The position numbers were made by a program, and so were the translations under genes. Positions 36,515 through 44,713 of a stretch of DNA of 64,000 bases are shown here, piece by piece. The number at the start of each line of letters is the position of its first letter. Within the stretch, counting starts at the first letter, position 1. The DNA comes from JBHYDC01 sp051861205 (GTDB lineage Bacteria; Pseudomonadota; Alphaproteobacteria; Rhizobiales; Pleomorphomonadaceae), in assembly GCA_051861205.1 (NCBI GenBank), contig JBHYDC010000011.1, forward strand, positions 98,146 to 162,145. The letters are read 5' to 3'. The notes beneath the pieces are model-generated. The model was not told the DNA's origin, ran no database searches, and saw nothing but the letters and a program-made list of their open reading frames with translations.

Positions 36515-36572
36515 TGTCAAGACATTTGCCGGGACACCTTGACAATTGTCGCCGCATTGCAGCATGCTGCAA
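36515..36572. promoter_or_regulatory. SorC/AraM divergent regulatory region with three palindromes
   Basis: Between the two divergent starts are TGTCAAG (36515-36521) inverted against CTTGACA (36538-36544), the palindrome GACAATTGTC (36541-36550) and TTGCAGCATGCTGCAA (36557-36572), a perfect 16-base palindrome ending two bases before the SorC ATG. The last would cover the ribosome-binding region of the regulator gene, as expected for self-repression. Binding by SorC is inferred. Confidence 0.6.
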
Positions 36573-36574
36573 AA

Positions 36575-37555
36575 ATGGGCATCAAAAAACCACAGAATGA
36601 CAACTTTACGGGACCTACGCCCGTACCGCCCGAGTTCGACGACGCGGTGGTTTGGGCAGCTTGGCTCTACTACGCCGACCAGATGACACAGAGCGAGATC
36701 GCAAAGACGCTTAATCTCTCGCGCGCGACCGTCGTGAGCCTCCTGCAGGCGGCGCGCGAGCGCGGAGTGGTGTCGATCCGCATCAACACCGAAACGTCCA
36801 TGCGCACGACGCTGGCGCGCCGCCTTTCCGAGCGGTTCGGCCTTGCAGGCGCCTGCATCACCCCGAGCCGGTCCGACCGGCCGCTGGTGGATCGCCTAGG
36901 CGACGCGGGCGCGCGCGTGTTGTCGGACCTGCTTATGCCGGGCGATGTGATCGGCGTTGCGTGGGGTCAGACTGTACTTGCCGCCGCGCGGGCGATCGCG
37001 CTTCCAGAGCCAATAGCGCCATTGACGGTCGTTCAGGTGTCCGGCAGTTCGGTTGGCTCGGCCGATTTTTCGCCCGAACTCTGCACGTCCCTGCTCGCGA
37101 GCCGGCTTTCGGCGCGCTGCGTTAATCTTTTTGCCCCTGCCCTAGTCTCTTCCGATGAGATGCGTGAGCGGCTGCTGGCTGAACCCGCGCTCGTCAAGCA
37201 ATTCAGTCTCATCCGCTCGGCGAACCGCATTCTTTTCGGCGTCGGCGATATCGGGCCGAAAAGCACCGTGCGGCGGGCGGAACTTGCGAGCGCAGAAACA
37301 ATCGACGCCTACGCGGCCTTCGGCGCCGTCGGCGTGATCATCGGCCGCTTCATCGGCCGCGACGGCGAATTGTTGCCGGGCGAACTCGACCGGCGAATGA
37401 TCGGCATTTCGCTGGCGGATCTCAAAGCAATTCCAACGCGAGTGTGCGTTGCCGGCGGCCCTGAGAAGACCGAGGCATTGAAGGCTACTTTGCAAGGCGG
37501 CTATGTTACCCACTTGGTAACCGACGGGGAAATGGGGGAACGGCTCCTCGACTAG
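36575..37555 (+). CDS. SorC/DeoR-type sugar-binding transcriptional regulator
   Basis: A 326-residue regulator with an N-terminal helix-turn-helix (QMTQSEIAKTLNLSRATVVS, about residues 38-57) and a C-terminal SorC sugar-phosphate sensor domain (DVIGVAWGQTVLAAARAI; VQVSGSSVG; ILFGVGDIGPKSTV; CVAGGPEKTEAL). SorC family proteins respond to phosphorylated sugars or polyols. ATG 36575 is preferred over an upstream TTG at 36539 that would place two operators inside the gene. Its stop codon lies within the inverted repeat element that follows. It probably controls the divergent operon and the FGGY kinase. Confidence 0.9.
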   Translation: MGIKKPQNDNFTGPTPVPPEFDDAVVWAAWLYYADQMTQSEIAKTLNLSRATVVSLLQAARERGVVSIRINTETSMRTTLARRLSERFGLAGACITPSRSDRPLVDRLGDAGARVLSDLLMPGDVIGVAWGQTVLAAARAIALPEPIAPLTVVQVSGSSVGSADFSPELCTSLLASRLSARCVNLFAPALVSSDEMRERLLAEPALVKQFSLIRSANRILFGVGDIGPKSTVRRAELASAETIDAYAAFGAVGVIIGRFIGRDGELLPGELDRRMIGISLADLKAIPTRVCVAGGPEKTEALKATLQGGYVTHLVTDGEMGERLLD

Positions 37556-37667
37556 AGCATTTCCCGATCCGATAGAGTAATCTTATCGGAAAGAAATTTC
37601 CTAAATTCAAGAACTTAGAGCGCTATCTCGTCCGTTGACCGACTTCCATTTGACGGGGAAACGCTCT
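37554..37667. repeat. MITE-like 114-base element with terminal inverted repeats
   Basis: The element starts AGAGCATTTCCCG and ends with the reverse complement of AGAGCGTTTCCCCG, so its ends match over nearly 14 bases. It also has internal dyads (TCCGATAGAG/CTTATCGGA). It has no coding capacity and contains the last bases of the SorC stop codon. Similar AGAGC(A/G)TTTCC-ended intergenic sequences recur in Rhizobiales genomes as I know them; copy number here cannot be checked. Confidence 0.6.
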
Positions 37668-37692
37668 AAGAAGACGCTTCTGGGGGTGAGAA

Positions 37693-39180
37693 ATGGACGA
37701 GCGTTACGTCGTCGGGATCGACGCATCGACGCAATCGACCAAGGCGATAGCCTGGAACCGGGAGGGTATTCCGGTTGCCGAGGGGCGCGCGCCGGTTCCG
37801 CTCCACCAGCCGCAGCCGGGCTACATTGAGCAGGATCCCGAGGATTGGTGGAGCGCCACCCGGACGGCTCTGAACGCGGTCACGAAGGCCATCGATCCGG
37901 CCCAAATCGAAGCTCTAGCGATCTCCAACCAGCGCGAAACAGTTGCCTTCATCGATCGTGAGGGCCGTCCGCTCGCACCGGGCGTTACATGGCTGGACAG
38001 CCGGGCGATCGATCTCTTTCGGGCGTTCGCCGAGGCGGTTGGACCGGAGCGCATCCATAAGATCACCGGCAAACCGGTCGACGTGATTCCCGTCGTCTAT
38101 CGGTTGGATTGGTACCGGAAAAACGCCCCGGACCTTCTGGATTCCGCCCATTGCATCGTCGACGTCCACGGCTTCCTCACGCGGCGTCTGACGGGCGCCG
38201 CGCACGCGACCTACACAAGTGCGGACCCCTTCGGGCTCTTCGATATCGAGGAGAAGGCTTGGTCCCAGCTCCTTCTCGACCGTCTTGAAATTCCCCTCGT
38301 CAAGCTCCCGCCCGCCCATAAGCCGGGTTCGCTCATCGGCCGCGTGTCGCAGGATGGTGCACGCGAGACGGGGTTGCGCGAAGGAACGCCTATCTATGCC
38401 GCCGGGGGCGACGGGCAGTGCGCCGGCCTTGGCGTCAACGCGGCGCGCGACGGCGTGGTCTACCTCAACCTCGGCACGGCCATCATCGCCGGCCTCTGGT
38501 CGCCGACGCCGGAAATCGGCCCATACTGGCGCACGATGATCTCGCCGACCGGTTCAGGCTATTTCCTGGAATCGGTTCAGCGCGCCGGCGCCTTCTTCGT
38601 GAATTGGGTGATCGACACCTTCATGGGCGGCCGCTCGGACCCCGGCATCTTCGCGCGCATGGAAGCCGAAGCGACCGAAATTCCGATCGGATCCGGCGGG
38701 TTGTTGGTGTGCCCCTATCTCACGGGATGCATGGACCCGCATTGGGATTCCGCCGCGCGGGCCACATTCACCGGCCTCGGTTCCGAGCATCGCCCCGCCC
38801 ACATCTACCGTGCCGCACTCGAAGCCATCACGCTGGAAACGGCGCGGGCTTTGGAAGCGATGCGCGGCGCAGGCCTGCACACCAACGAAATTCTGGCCAT
38901 CGGCGGCGGCGCCGGCAGTCCGCTGTGGCTTCAGATGATCGCCAACGCCACCGGTCTGCCCACCCGCCGCAGCCTGACCAACGAGGCCTCTGCGCTGGGC
39001 GCAGGCATCATCGCCGCTGCGGGCGCAGGATGGTACCCGAGTATCGAAGCGGCCGCCGCCGGCATGACCCGGATCGCAGAAACGATCGAGCCCGACACCT
39101 CCGTCCGTGCCACCTGGGACGCTCTCTCCCGCCGGCAGGCCGCCGTTTACGCGGCGAACAAGGCGTTCAGTAGTCCATAA
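37693..39180 (+). CDS. FGGY-family carbohydrate kinase
   Basis: A 495-residue kinase of the FGGY family (xylulokinase/glycerol kinase relatives). It has the N-terminal phosphate motif GIDASTQSTKAIAW, SNQRETVAF, WLDSRAIDLF, YAAGGDGQCAGLG and the C-terminal LAIGGGAGSPLWLQMIANAT nucleotide site. The exact sugar or polyol cannot be read off; conserved substrate residues differ from both XylB and GlpK. GGGGGTGAG precedes the ATG. It follows the SorC gene on the same strand and overlaps the end of the broken eutB gene by 14 bases, tail to tail. Confidence 0.9.
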   Translation: MDERYVVGIDASTQSTKAIAWNREGIPVAEGRAPVPLHQPQPGYIEQDPEDWWSATRTALNAVTKAIDPAQIEALAISNQRETVAFIDREGRPLAPGVTWLDSRAIDLFRAFAEAVGPERIHKITGKPVDVIPVVYRLDWYRKNAPDLLDSAHCIVDVHGFLTRRLTGAAHATYTSADPFGLFDIEEKAWSQLLLDRLEIPLVKLPPAHKPGSLIGRVSQDGARETGLREGTPIYAAGGDGQCAGLGVNAARDGVVYLNLGTAIIAGLWSPTPEIGPYWRTMISPTGSGYFLESVQRAGAFFVNWVIDTFMGGRSDPGIFARMEAEATEIPIGSGGLLVCPYLTGCMDPHWDSAARATFTGLGSEHRPAHIYRAALEAITLETARALEAMRGAGLHTNEILAIGGGAGSPLWLQMIANATGLPTRRSLTNEASALGAGIIAAAGAGWYPSIEAAAAGMTRIAETIEPDTSVRATWDALSRRQAAVYAANKAFSSP

Positions 39181-40183
39181 GGCGCGGCGGCATGACCGTG
39201 GTTGCACGCAGATGGATTGGATCGCCCGCCAGGACGGCCGCAACCTGGGCGGAATCAACACTCCGGCCGGTCACGATCATCGCCGTTCGTCCGTTCAGGC
39301 GGACCTTCCCCGCCAGCAACGCCGCATAAACGACAGCGCTCGCGCCTTCCGCGATCCAGCGATCCTCCTGCATCATAAAGCGCATGCCGCGATAAATTTC
39401 TTGCTCGCTGACGAGCACAAAATCGTCCAACAGGTCCCGGCACAGTTTGAAGGTTTAACGATTGTCGAGCCCGATGCCGCCCCCCAGGTTGTCCGCCAGG
39501 GACGCCGTTTCGGACACGGCCACGGGTTGCCCGGCGGCTAGGCTGGCGGCCATTGCGGCCCCCCGTTCCATCGAAATGCCCACGATCCGGACCGACGGCT
39601 TGATCGCCTTCACCGCCAGTGCAACGCCGGAAGCGAGCCCGCCGCCGGATACCGGCACGAGGATTGTGGTCAGGTCGGGGCAATCCTCCATGAGTTCCAG
39701 CCCCACGGTTCCCTGACCTGCGATGATCCAGCGGTCGTCGAAGGGCGGAATGAGCACGATCCGGCCGGATGCAGTCTGCGAAGCGGCGCGGGCGGCGGCT
39801 TCGTCCTGACTATCGCCGACGCGCTCCAAGGTGGCGCCCAGCCGTTCGATGGCGGCGACCTTCCCCTCCGGCACAAGGCGGGAGAGGAAAACCGTGGCGG
39901 GGGTTTTAAGGTGCCGGGCCACGAAAGCAACGGCCCGCCCGTGGTTCCACGTCGAGAAGCAACCGACGCCGAGCGCCAGTTCGTCAGGCGAAAGGCGCGT
40001 CATCGCCGCCGCCGCGCCGCGCAGTTTGAAGGCACCGGTTAGCTGGCAGATTTCCAGTTTCGCCAGAACCGTTTCACCAACGATCCGGCTAATCTCGCTG
40101 GGAACCAAAGGCGAGCGGACCGCGATCCCGGCAAGACTCCGGCGAGCCGTCAGCACGTCTGCGGGGATCGGGTCCATCATCAT
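39167..40183 (-). pseudogene. eutB: Ectoine/hydroxyectoine utilisation dehydratase EutB, nonsense codon
   Basis: A PLP-dependent threonine-dehydratase-fold protein: QLTGAFKLRGAAAAM holds the Schiff-base lysine, VPVSGGGLASG the phosphate loop, and SLADNLGGGIGLDNR a EutB-like signature. At 39455-39457 an in-frame TAA follows GLDNR; the same frame then continues TFKLCRDLLDDFVLVSEQEI to a natural stop at 39167. The family usually has a tyrosine at this point, so a single change of TAC or TAT to TAA explains it. The 242-residue product lacks the C-terminal quarter and is probably inactive. It is the last gene of a minus-strand operon. Confidence 0.8.
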
Positions 40184-40186
40184 CGA

Positions 40187-41575
40187 TTACGCCAATTGCG
40201 CGGTTACACGGGTGACGGCAAGGTCGACACGGCCTATGATCTCGTCCACGTCGTCCCGCGTCGTGACCAATGGCGGGGCGAACCCGAGGATGTCGCCGTG
40301 AGGCATAGCCCGGACAATCACACCTTCCTCCAAACAGGCCGCCGACAGCCCCGCGCCGATCTTGAGGGCCGGATCGAAGCGGGTCTTCTGGTCAGCATCC
40401 GCGACGAACTCGATGGCTCCCAGCAGGTTGACGCCGCGCACTTCGCCGACGAACGGGTTTTGCTGGAACGTCTCGCGCAGGCGCCGCTGGAAATAGGCTC
40501 CGGTTTCCCGCACATTGGCCATCAGGTCTTCCCGTTCGATGATCTCCAGGTTGGCAAGGCCCGCGGCGGCACAGGTGGGATGAGCCGTATAGGTGTAGCC
40601 GTGAGAGAATGCGCCAAACTGGTCGGTCGCCTTTTGCAGCACCGACCAAACGCGCTCGCCCACGATGGCGGCCGAGAGTGGCAGGTAGGCGCTCGTCAAT
40701 CCCTTGGCTATCGTGATGAGGTCCGGCTGAAGATCGTAGAAATGGCATCCGAACGGCGTTCCCATCCGGCCGAAGCCGGTGATGACTTCGTCGGCGATGA
40801 AGAGCACGTCATAGCGGTCCAGCACGGCCTTGATGGCGGGCCAATACCCGTCCGGTGGCGGGATCAACCCCCCGGTTCCCAGCATCGGCTCGGCGATGAA
40901 GGCCGCGACCGTATCGGGGCCCTCCGCCAGGACAAGCGTTTCAAGGTCCTTGGCGCAGTGGGCGGAAAACTCCCGCTCGGACATGCCCGGCTCGGCTTCC
41001 CAGTAATGGTGCGGGTTGGTCGTGTGTAGGATCGGGCCCGTCGGCATATCGAAGGCAGTATGATAAAAGGGCAGGCCCGTCAGGCTGCCAGCCATGATCG
41101 AACATCCGTGATAGCCGCGTCGGCGAGCGATGATCTTCTTCTTGCCGGGTTTGCCGAGGGCGTTGTGGTAGTACCAAGCGATCTTGATCTGGGTCTCGTT
41201 GGCGTCCGAGCCGGACAGGCCGAAAAAGACGCGGCGCATGTTGGCGGGCGCCCACTCCAGGATCTTGGCGGCTAGGCGGATCCCGGGTTCGTGGCTTTGC
41301 ATGGCGTAGGAGTGGCAATAGGCCAGCGTCTTCGCCTGAGCGTATATGGCGTCGGCAATCTCCGTGCGGCCGTAGCCGACATTCACGCAGTAAAGCCCGG
41401 CGAAGGCGTCTATCAACTCGTTGCCACGAGTGTCGCGCAGACGGATGCCCTGCCCGGACTCCATGATACGGGGGTCGGGCGTCTCGCCGCGCGCGAAGGG
41501 CCCCAGCGGGGTGAAGGGGTGGATCAGGCTATCCCGGTCCATCGTTTCCAGTGATGTCGGGACGTGCGCATCCAT
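40187..41575 (-). CDS. Class III aminotransferase (DoeD-like, diaminobutyrate type)
   Basis: A 462-residue fold-type I PLP enzyme. It has DAFAGLYCVNVGYGR, the cofactor loop GSDANETQIKIA, YHGCSIMAGS, the Asp in FIADEVITGFGRMG and the Schiff-base Lys in IAKGLTSAYLPL. The N-terminal FTPLGPF and the GLYCVNVGYGR stretch resemble the DoeD group, which transaminates 2,4-diaminobutyrate in ectoine breakdown; beta-alanine or putrescine aminotransferases are alternatives. It appears intact. Its genomic partners are eutC upstream and the broken eutB four bases downstream. Confidence 0.82.
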   Translation of the reverse strand: MDAHVPTSLETMDRDSLIHPFTPLGPFARGETPDPRIMESGQGIRLRDTRGNELIDAFAGLYCVNVGYGRTEIADAIYAQAKTLAYCHSYAMQSHEPGIRLAAKILEWAPANMRRVFFGLSGSDANETQIKIAWYYHNALGKPGKKKIIARRRGYHGCSIMAGSLTGLPFYHTAFDMPTGPILHTTNPHHYWEAEPGMSEREFSAHCAKDLETLVLAEGPDTVAAFIAEPMLGTGGLIPPPDGYWPAIKAVLDRYDVLFIADEVITGFGRMGTPFGCHFYDLQPDLITIAKGLTSAYLPLSAAIVGERVWSVLQKATDQFGAFSHGYTYTAHPTCAAAGLANLEIIEREDLMANVRETGAYFQRRLRETFQQNPFVGEVRGVNLLGAIEFVADADQKTRFDPALKIGAGLSAACLEEGVIVRAMPHGDILGFAPPLVTTRDDVDEIIGRVDLAVTRVTAQLA

Positions 41576-41587
41576 TGTTGCTGTATC

Positions 41588-42580
41588 CTAGAAGAGTGTT
41601 CCAAGGCCAAGCGAGCGGGCCGTTTTCAAGACGTGCAAGGCGATGGCCGTATCCTGGACGCCGAGGCCGACGAGATCACAAACGGTGATCTGGCCCGCGT
41701 CCGCTCGCCCCTGAGCGAGGCCGCGCGCGATGTCTCCCAGCGCGACCGGTGGCGCGCGCAGCGCCAGCGGGTCCGCTATGTACTGGAGTTCGCCGTGGGT
41801 CCGGCACTGATCCGGCTTATCGCAGACGAGGAGATCGGCGCGGGTCAGGATGCCGGGATCCAGCTCCTGCTTGCCGGGAAGGTCGGAGCCCATCGCGGTG
41901 ATGTGCTGGCCGTCACGCAACCATTCAGTGGTGATCAGAGGCTCCCGGCTCGGCGTCGTGGTGAGGATGACCGTGCTGTCCGCCATGAGCGAGCGGATGT
42001 CCTGGGCGATTTCGACGGAAACGCCCAAGGCCTCCTCCATCTCCTGGCCATAAAGCAGCGCTTGTTCACGGCTCCGTGCAAACACCCGGACGCTGGAAAT
42101 CGGACGCACCAAGGCAAGCGCTTGCAGTTGGAACCGCGCCTGGATGCCGGCACCGACCACGCCGACCGCAGCGGGTCCGGGCGGGGCAAGCCATTTCGCG
42201 GCCACCGCGCCCGCAAGCCCGGTGCGCAGGTCCGTCAGATAGCCGTTATCCAGCAAGATCGCCTCGCCGCGACCGGTTCGGGCATCGAGCACGACCATCA
42301 GTCCGCTGGAACTGGGCAATCCCAGCTTGGAATTGCCGAAGTAGCCGGCCGCGACCTTCACCGCGATCGAGGGCTGACCGGCAACGAAGGCGGACTTGAT
42401 GTCCACGTCGCCGGCGTGCTCCGCAACGTCGATATGCATGATCGGCGGCATCGCGACACGGCCCTCGCTAAGCCAGGCGAATGCCTGCTCCACGGCGGCT
42501 AATGAGCCTGCATCCAATCCGGCGCAGCGGCGGATCTCCGTTTCGGTCAAGACCCGGATGGGTGTCGGCGAGGTCGTCAT
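41588..42580 (-). CDS. eutC: Ectoine utilisation protein EutC (ornithine cyclodeaminase family)
   Basis: A 330-residue protein of the ornithine cyclodeaminase/mu-crystallin family. It shows MPPIMHIDVAEHAGDVDIKS, a EutC-like motif, LPSSSGLMVVLDARTG, LLDNGYLTDLRTGLAGAVAA and the NAD motif VGVVGAGIQARFQLQAL. EutC is found with EutB in ectoine catabolic operons; its reaction is not firmly known to me. ATG 42580 overlaps the stop of the aldehyde dehydrogenase gene (ATGA). It looks intact although neighbours on both sides are broken. Confidence 0.83.
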   Translation of the reverse strand: MTTSPTPIRVLTETEIRRCAGLDAGSLAAVEQAFAWLSEGRVAMPPIMHIDVAEHAGDVDIKSAFVAGQPSIAVKVAAGYFGNSKLGLPSSSGLMVVLDARTGRGEAILLDNGYLTDLRTGLAGAVAAKWLAPPGPAAVGVVGAGIQARFQLQALALVRPISSVRVFARSREQALLYGQEMEEALGVSVEIAQDIRSLMADSTVILTTTPSREPLITTEWLRDGQHITAMGSDLPGKQELDPGILTRADLLVCDKPDQCRTHGELQYIADPLALRAPPVALGDIARGLAQGRADAGQITVCDLVGLGVQDTAIALHVLKTARSLGLGTLF

Positions 42581-44084
42581 GTGAGGCCCATGCAAAGATA
42601 TTTCGTTTCCGTGCAGTCGGCGAAGCTGTAGGCCCCGGCCTCGCGGCCAAGCCCCGACTGCTTCATTCCCCCGAATGTAATGGGTGGACCGGCGAAGGAC
42701 GGCGTGTTGATGCCAACCATACCATATTCCAGCGCATCGCCAACGCGCCAGATCCGCTTGGCATCGGAGGTGTAGAGGTAGGCGGCAAGGCCGTAGTCGC
42801 TGGCGTTGGCAAGGGCGACCGCCTCCCCCTCGTCGGAGAAGGGCGTGATCGCAGCCACATGCCCGAAGGTTTCCTCTGAAAAGTTCCGCATGTCTGGCGT
42901 GACGTCGGCCATGACCGTTGGCGCGAAGTAGCAGGGCCCCAGATCAACGCTGCCGCCCCGTAGCACGAGACGGGCGCCCTTCTCCAGCGCGTCGGCCACT
43001 TGGGCGCGGCATTTCTCAACGGCGCGCGGGTTGATCAGCGGGCCGATTTCCACGTTGGGCGAAAATCCCGGCCCAACCCCGAGCGCTTCCACCGCGCGGG
43101 CGAAGCGGTCGCAAAAGGCGTCATAGATCGGGGCCTCGACGAGCAAGCGGTTGGCCGCCAGACAATCCTGCACGCTTGTCTGGGACTTGGCCGTCACTGC
43201 ATCGGCAACGGCGCGGTCGAGATCGGCGTCGGCGTCGGCGAAAACGAGGAACGGTGCGTCCCCGCCCAGTTCCAACGAAACGCGCTTCACCGTATCGGCG
43301 CACTGCCGCTGCAAAATCCGGCCGACCGCCGTGGATACGGTGAAGGACAATGAGCGGACGGTGGCGCTGGTGGCCAGAACCTTGCCAAGCTCGGCCCCAT
43401 CGCCCACCACGACATTGAACACTCCGGGCGGTAGGCCCGCCTCCTCCGCCAGAACGGCCAGCGCGAGCGCGGATAAGGGTGTCTCGCAAGACGGCAGCAA
43501 GACCATGGTGCAGCCCGCCGCGAGCGCCGCGCCCGCCTTGCGGGTTATCATCGCCGAAGGGAAATTCCAGGGCGTGATGGCAGCGACCACCCCGATCGGC
43601 TCGCGCACCACAATCATGCGCCGGTCCGCGCGATGCGGTTGCAGCACCTCCCCTTCAAGCCGCTGGCCTTCCGCCGCGAACCAATCCAGGAAGCTCGCCG
43701 CATAGTCGATTTCGCCGCGCGATTCAGCCAGCGGCTTGCCCTGCTTGCAGGTCATAATGACCGCCAGATCCTCCAGATGGCGCCGCATCAGGTCTGCCCA
43801 GCGTTGCAGGCAAGCCCCCCGGTCATTGCCAAGCTTCGTGCGCCATCCCGGAAAAGCGTCGGCCGCCGCCGCGATGGCCTGCTCGGCCTGCCGAGGCGTC
43901 GCCATCGCCATTCGGCTAACCGTCTCACCGGTCGCCGGGTCGCAGACCGCAAGATGCCGGTCCGACAAGCCCGGTTGCCAGACGCCGCCGATGAACTGGA
44001 GAGGTGCGACGAGCCCGGTGTCTCAAGGCGTGCAAGCAGGCCGGCCGCCGTATCGGGTACCCGTCCTGTCGCAGCCATCATCAT
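42577..44084 (-). pseudogene. NAD(P)-dependent aldehyde dehydrogenase (DoeC/GabD-like), frameshifted
   Basis: The main frame encodes an aldehyde dehydrogenase from LQFIGGVWQPG onward, with Asn in TPWNFPSAM, Glu in VSLELGGDAP, Cys in QDCLAANR and FGGMKQSGLGREAG. This frame has no start codon upstream of that N-terminus: a TGA precedes it. The expected beginning (MMMAATGRVPDTAAGLLARL) lies in another frame, and one missing base near 44011-44017 (CCGGGC) would join them as LETPGLVAPLQF. Two cofactor-site changes stand out: LPS for KPS and SFTVST for SFTGST. A TTG at 43968 could give a shortened product. Family role: semialdehyde oxidation. Confidence 0.75.
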
Positions 44085-44164
44085 CGCCCCGTCAACCACC
44101 CCACTCTATTGACGGTCAAGATACAGGGCTTCTGAGACAGCTTCAGGCGTAGTATGGTGTAATC

Positions 44165-44671
44165 ATGCCTGTTTTTATCGCTGAAATGGCTCTGAACGAC
44201 ATGTTTCGTCCCCTCGACAAACCCGATCGGACCCTTCTGGAAGCGGTCCAGTAATCCGTTCGGCTGACAGTCGAGCAACTCGGCGCGCTATGCGGGCTGT
44301 CGCCGACGGCCGCACTCAAGCGGCTGAAAAGATTGCGCGACGACGACATCATCGAGGCGGAAATCGCCGTCGTTCCGCCCAAGGCCCTCGGCTACGGCGT
44401 CATGGTGATCGCGCTCGTCACGCTGGACCGGGAAGGCACAGCCATCATCGACAAGTTCAAGAAGGCGATCCGCGAAACCCCTGAGATCATCAACGGCTAT
44501 TACATCACCGGCGACGTCGATTTCGCACTGATGATCGTCGCGCAGAGCCCCGATGAATATGAAAAGTTCACGCGGGAATTCTTTTACGAACGGCACCGGG
44601 TGCGCAGCTTCAAGACGCTGGTCGTCCTGGACAGGGTCAAAGCCCACGGACCGATCCCCATCCCAGATTGA
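44165..44671 (+). pseudogene. AsnC/Lrp family regulator with in-frame TAA
   Basis: From ATG 44165 (or 44201) the frame reads LDKPDRTLLEAVQ, then TAA at 44252-44254, then SVRLTVEQLGALCGLSPTAA, LKRLKRLRDDDIIEAEIAVV and a complete ligand-binding domain ending FKTLVVLDRVK. The stop falls in the first helix of the DNA-binding domain, where one C-to-T change of CAA would create it. Downstream restart codons would lose the helix-turn-helix. An AsnC-type regulator divergent from the catabolic genes is the known layout of ectoine clusters. A TTGAC-G-GTCAA dyad (44109-44119) lies upstream. Confidence 0.8.
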
Positions 44672-44713
44672 ACCCCTCACCAAGCTTGGATGCGTTGACG
44701 GCAAGGCGTGCGG

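Noticed and set aside
37635..37829. Small open frame before the FGGY kinase
   Set aside because: It lies in the repeat element and runs into the kinase in another frame.
39167..44671. Programmed recoding of TAA as a sense codon in eutB and the AsnC-type regulator
   Set aside because: Many intact genes in the window end with TAA, no suppressor tRNA or recoding structure was seen, and a frameshift in the same cluster points to ordinary gene decay.
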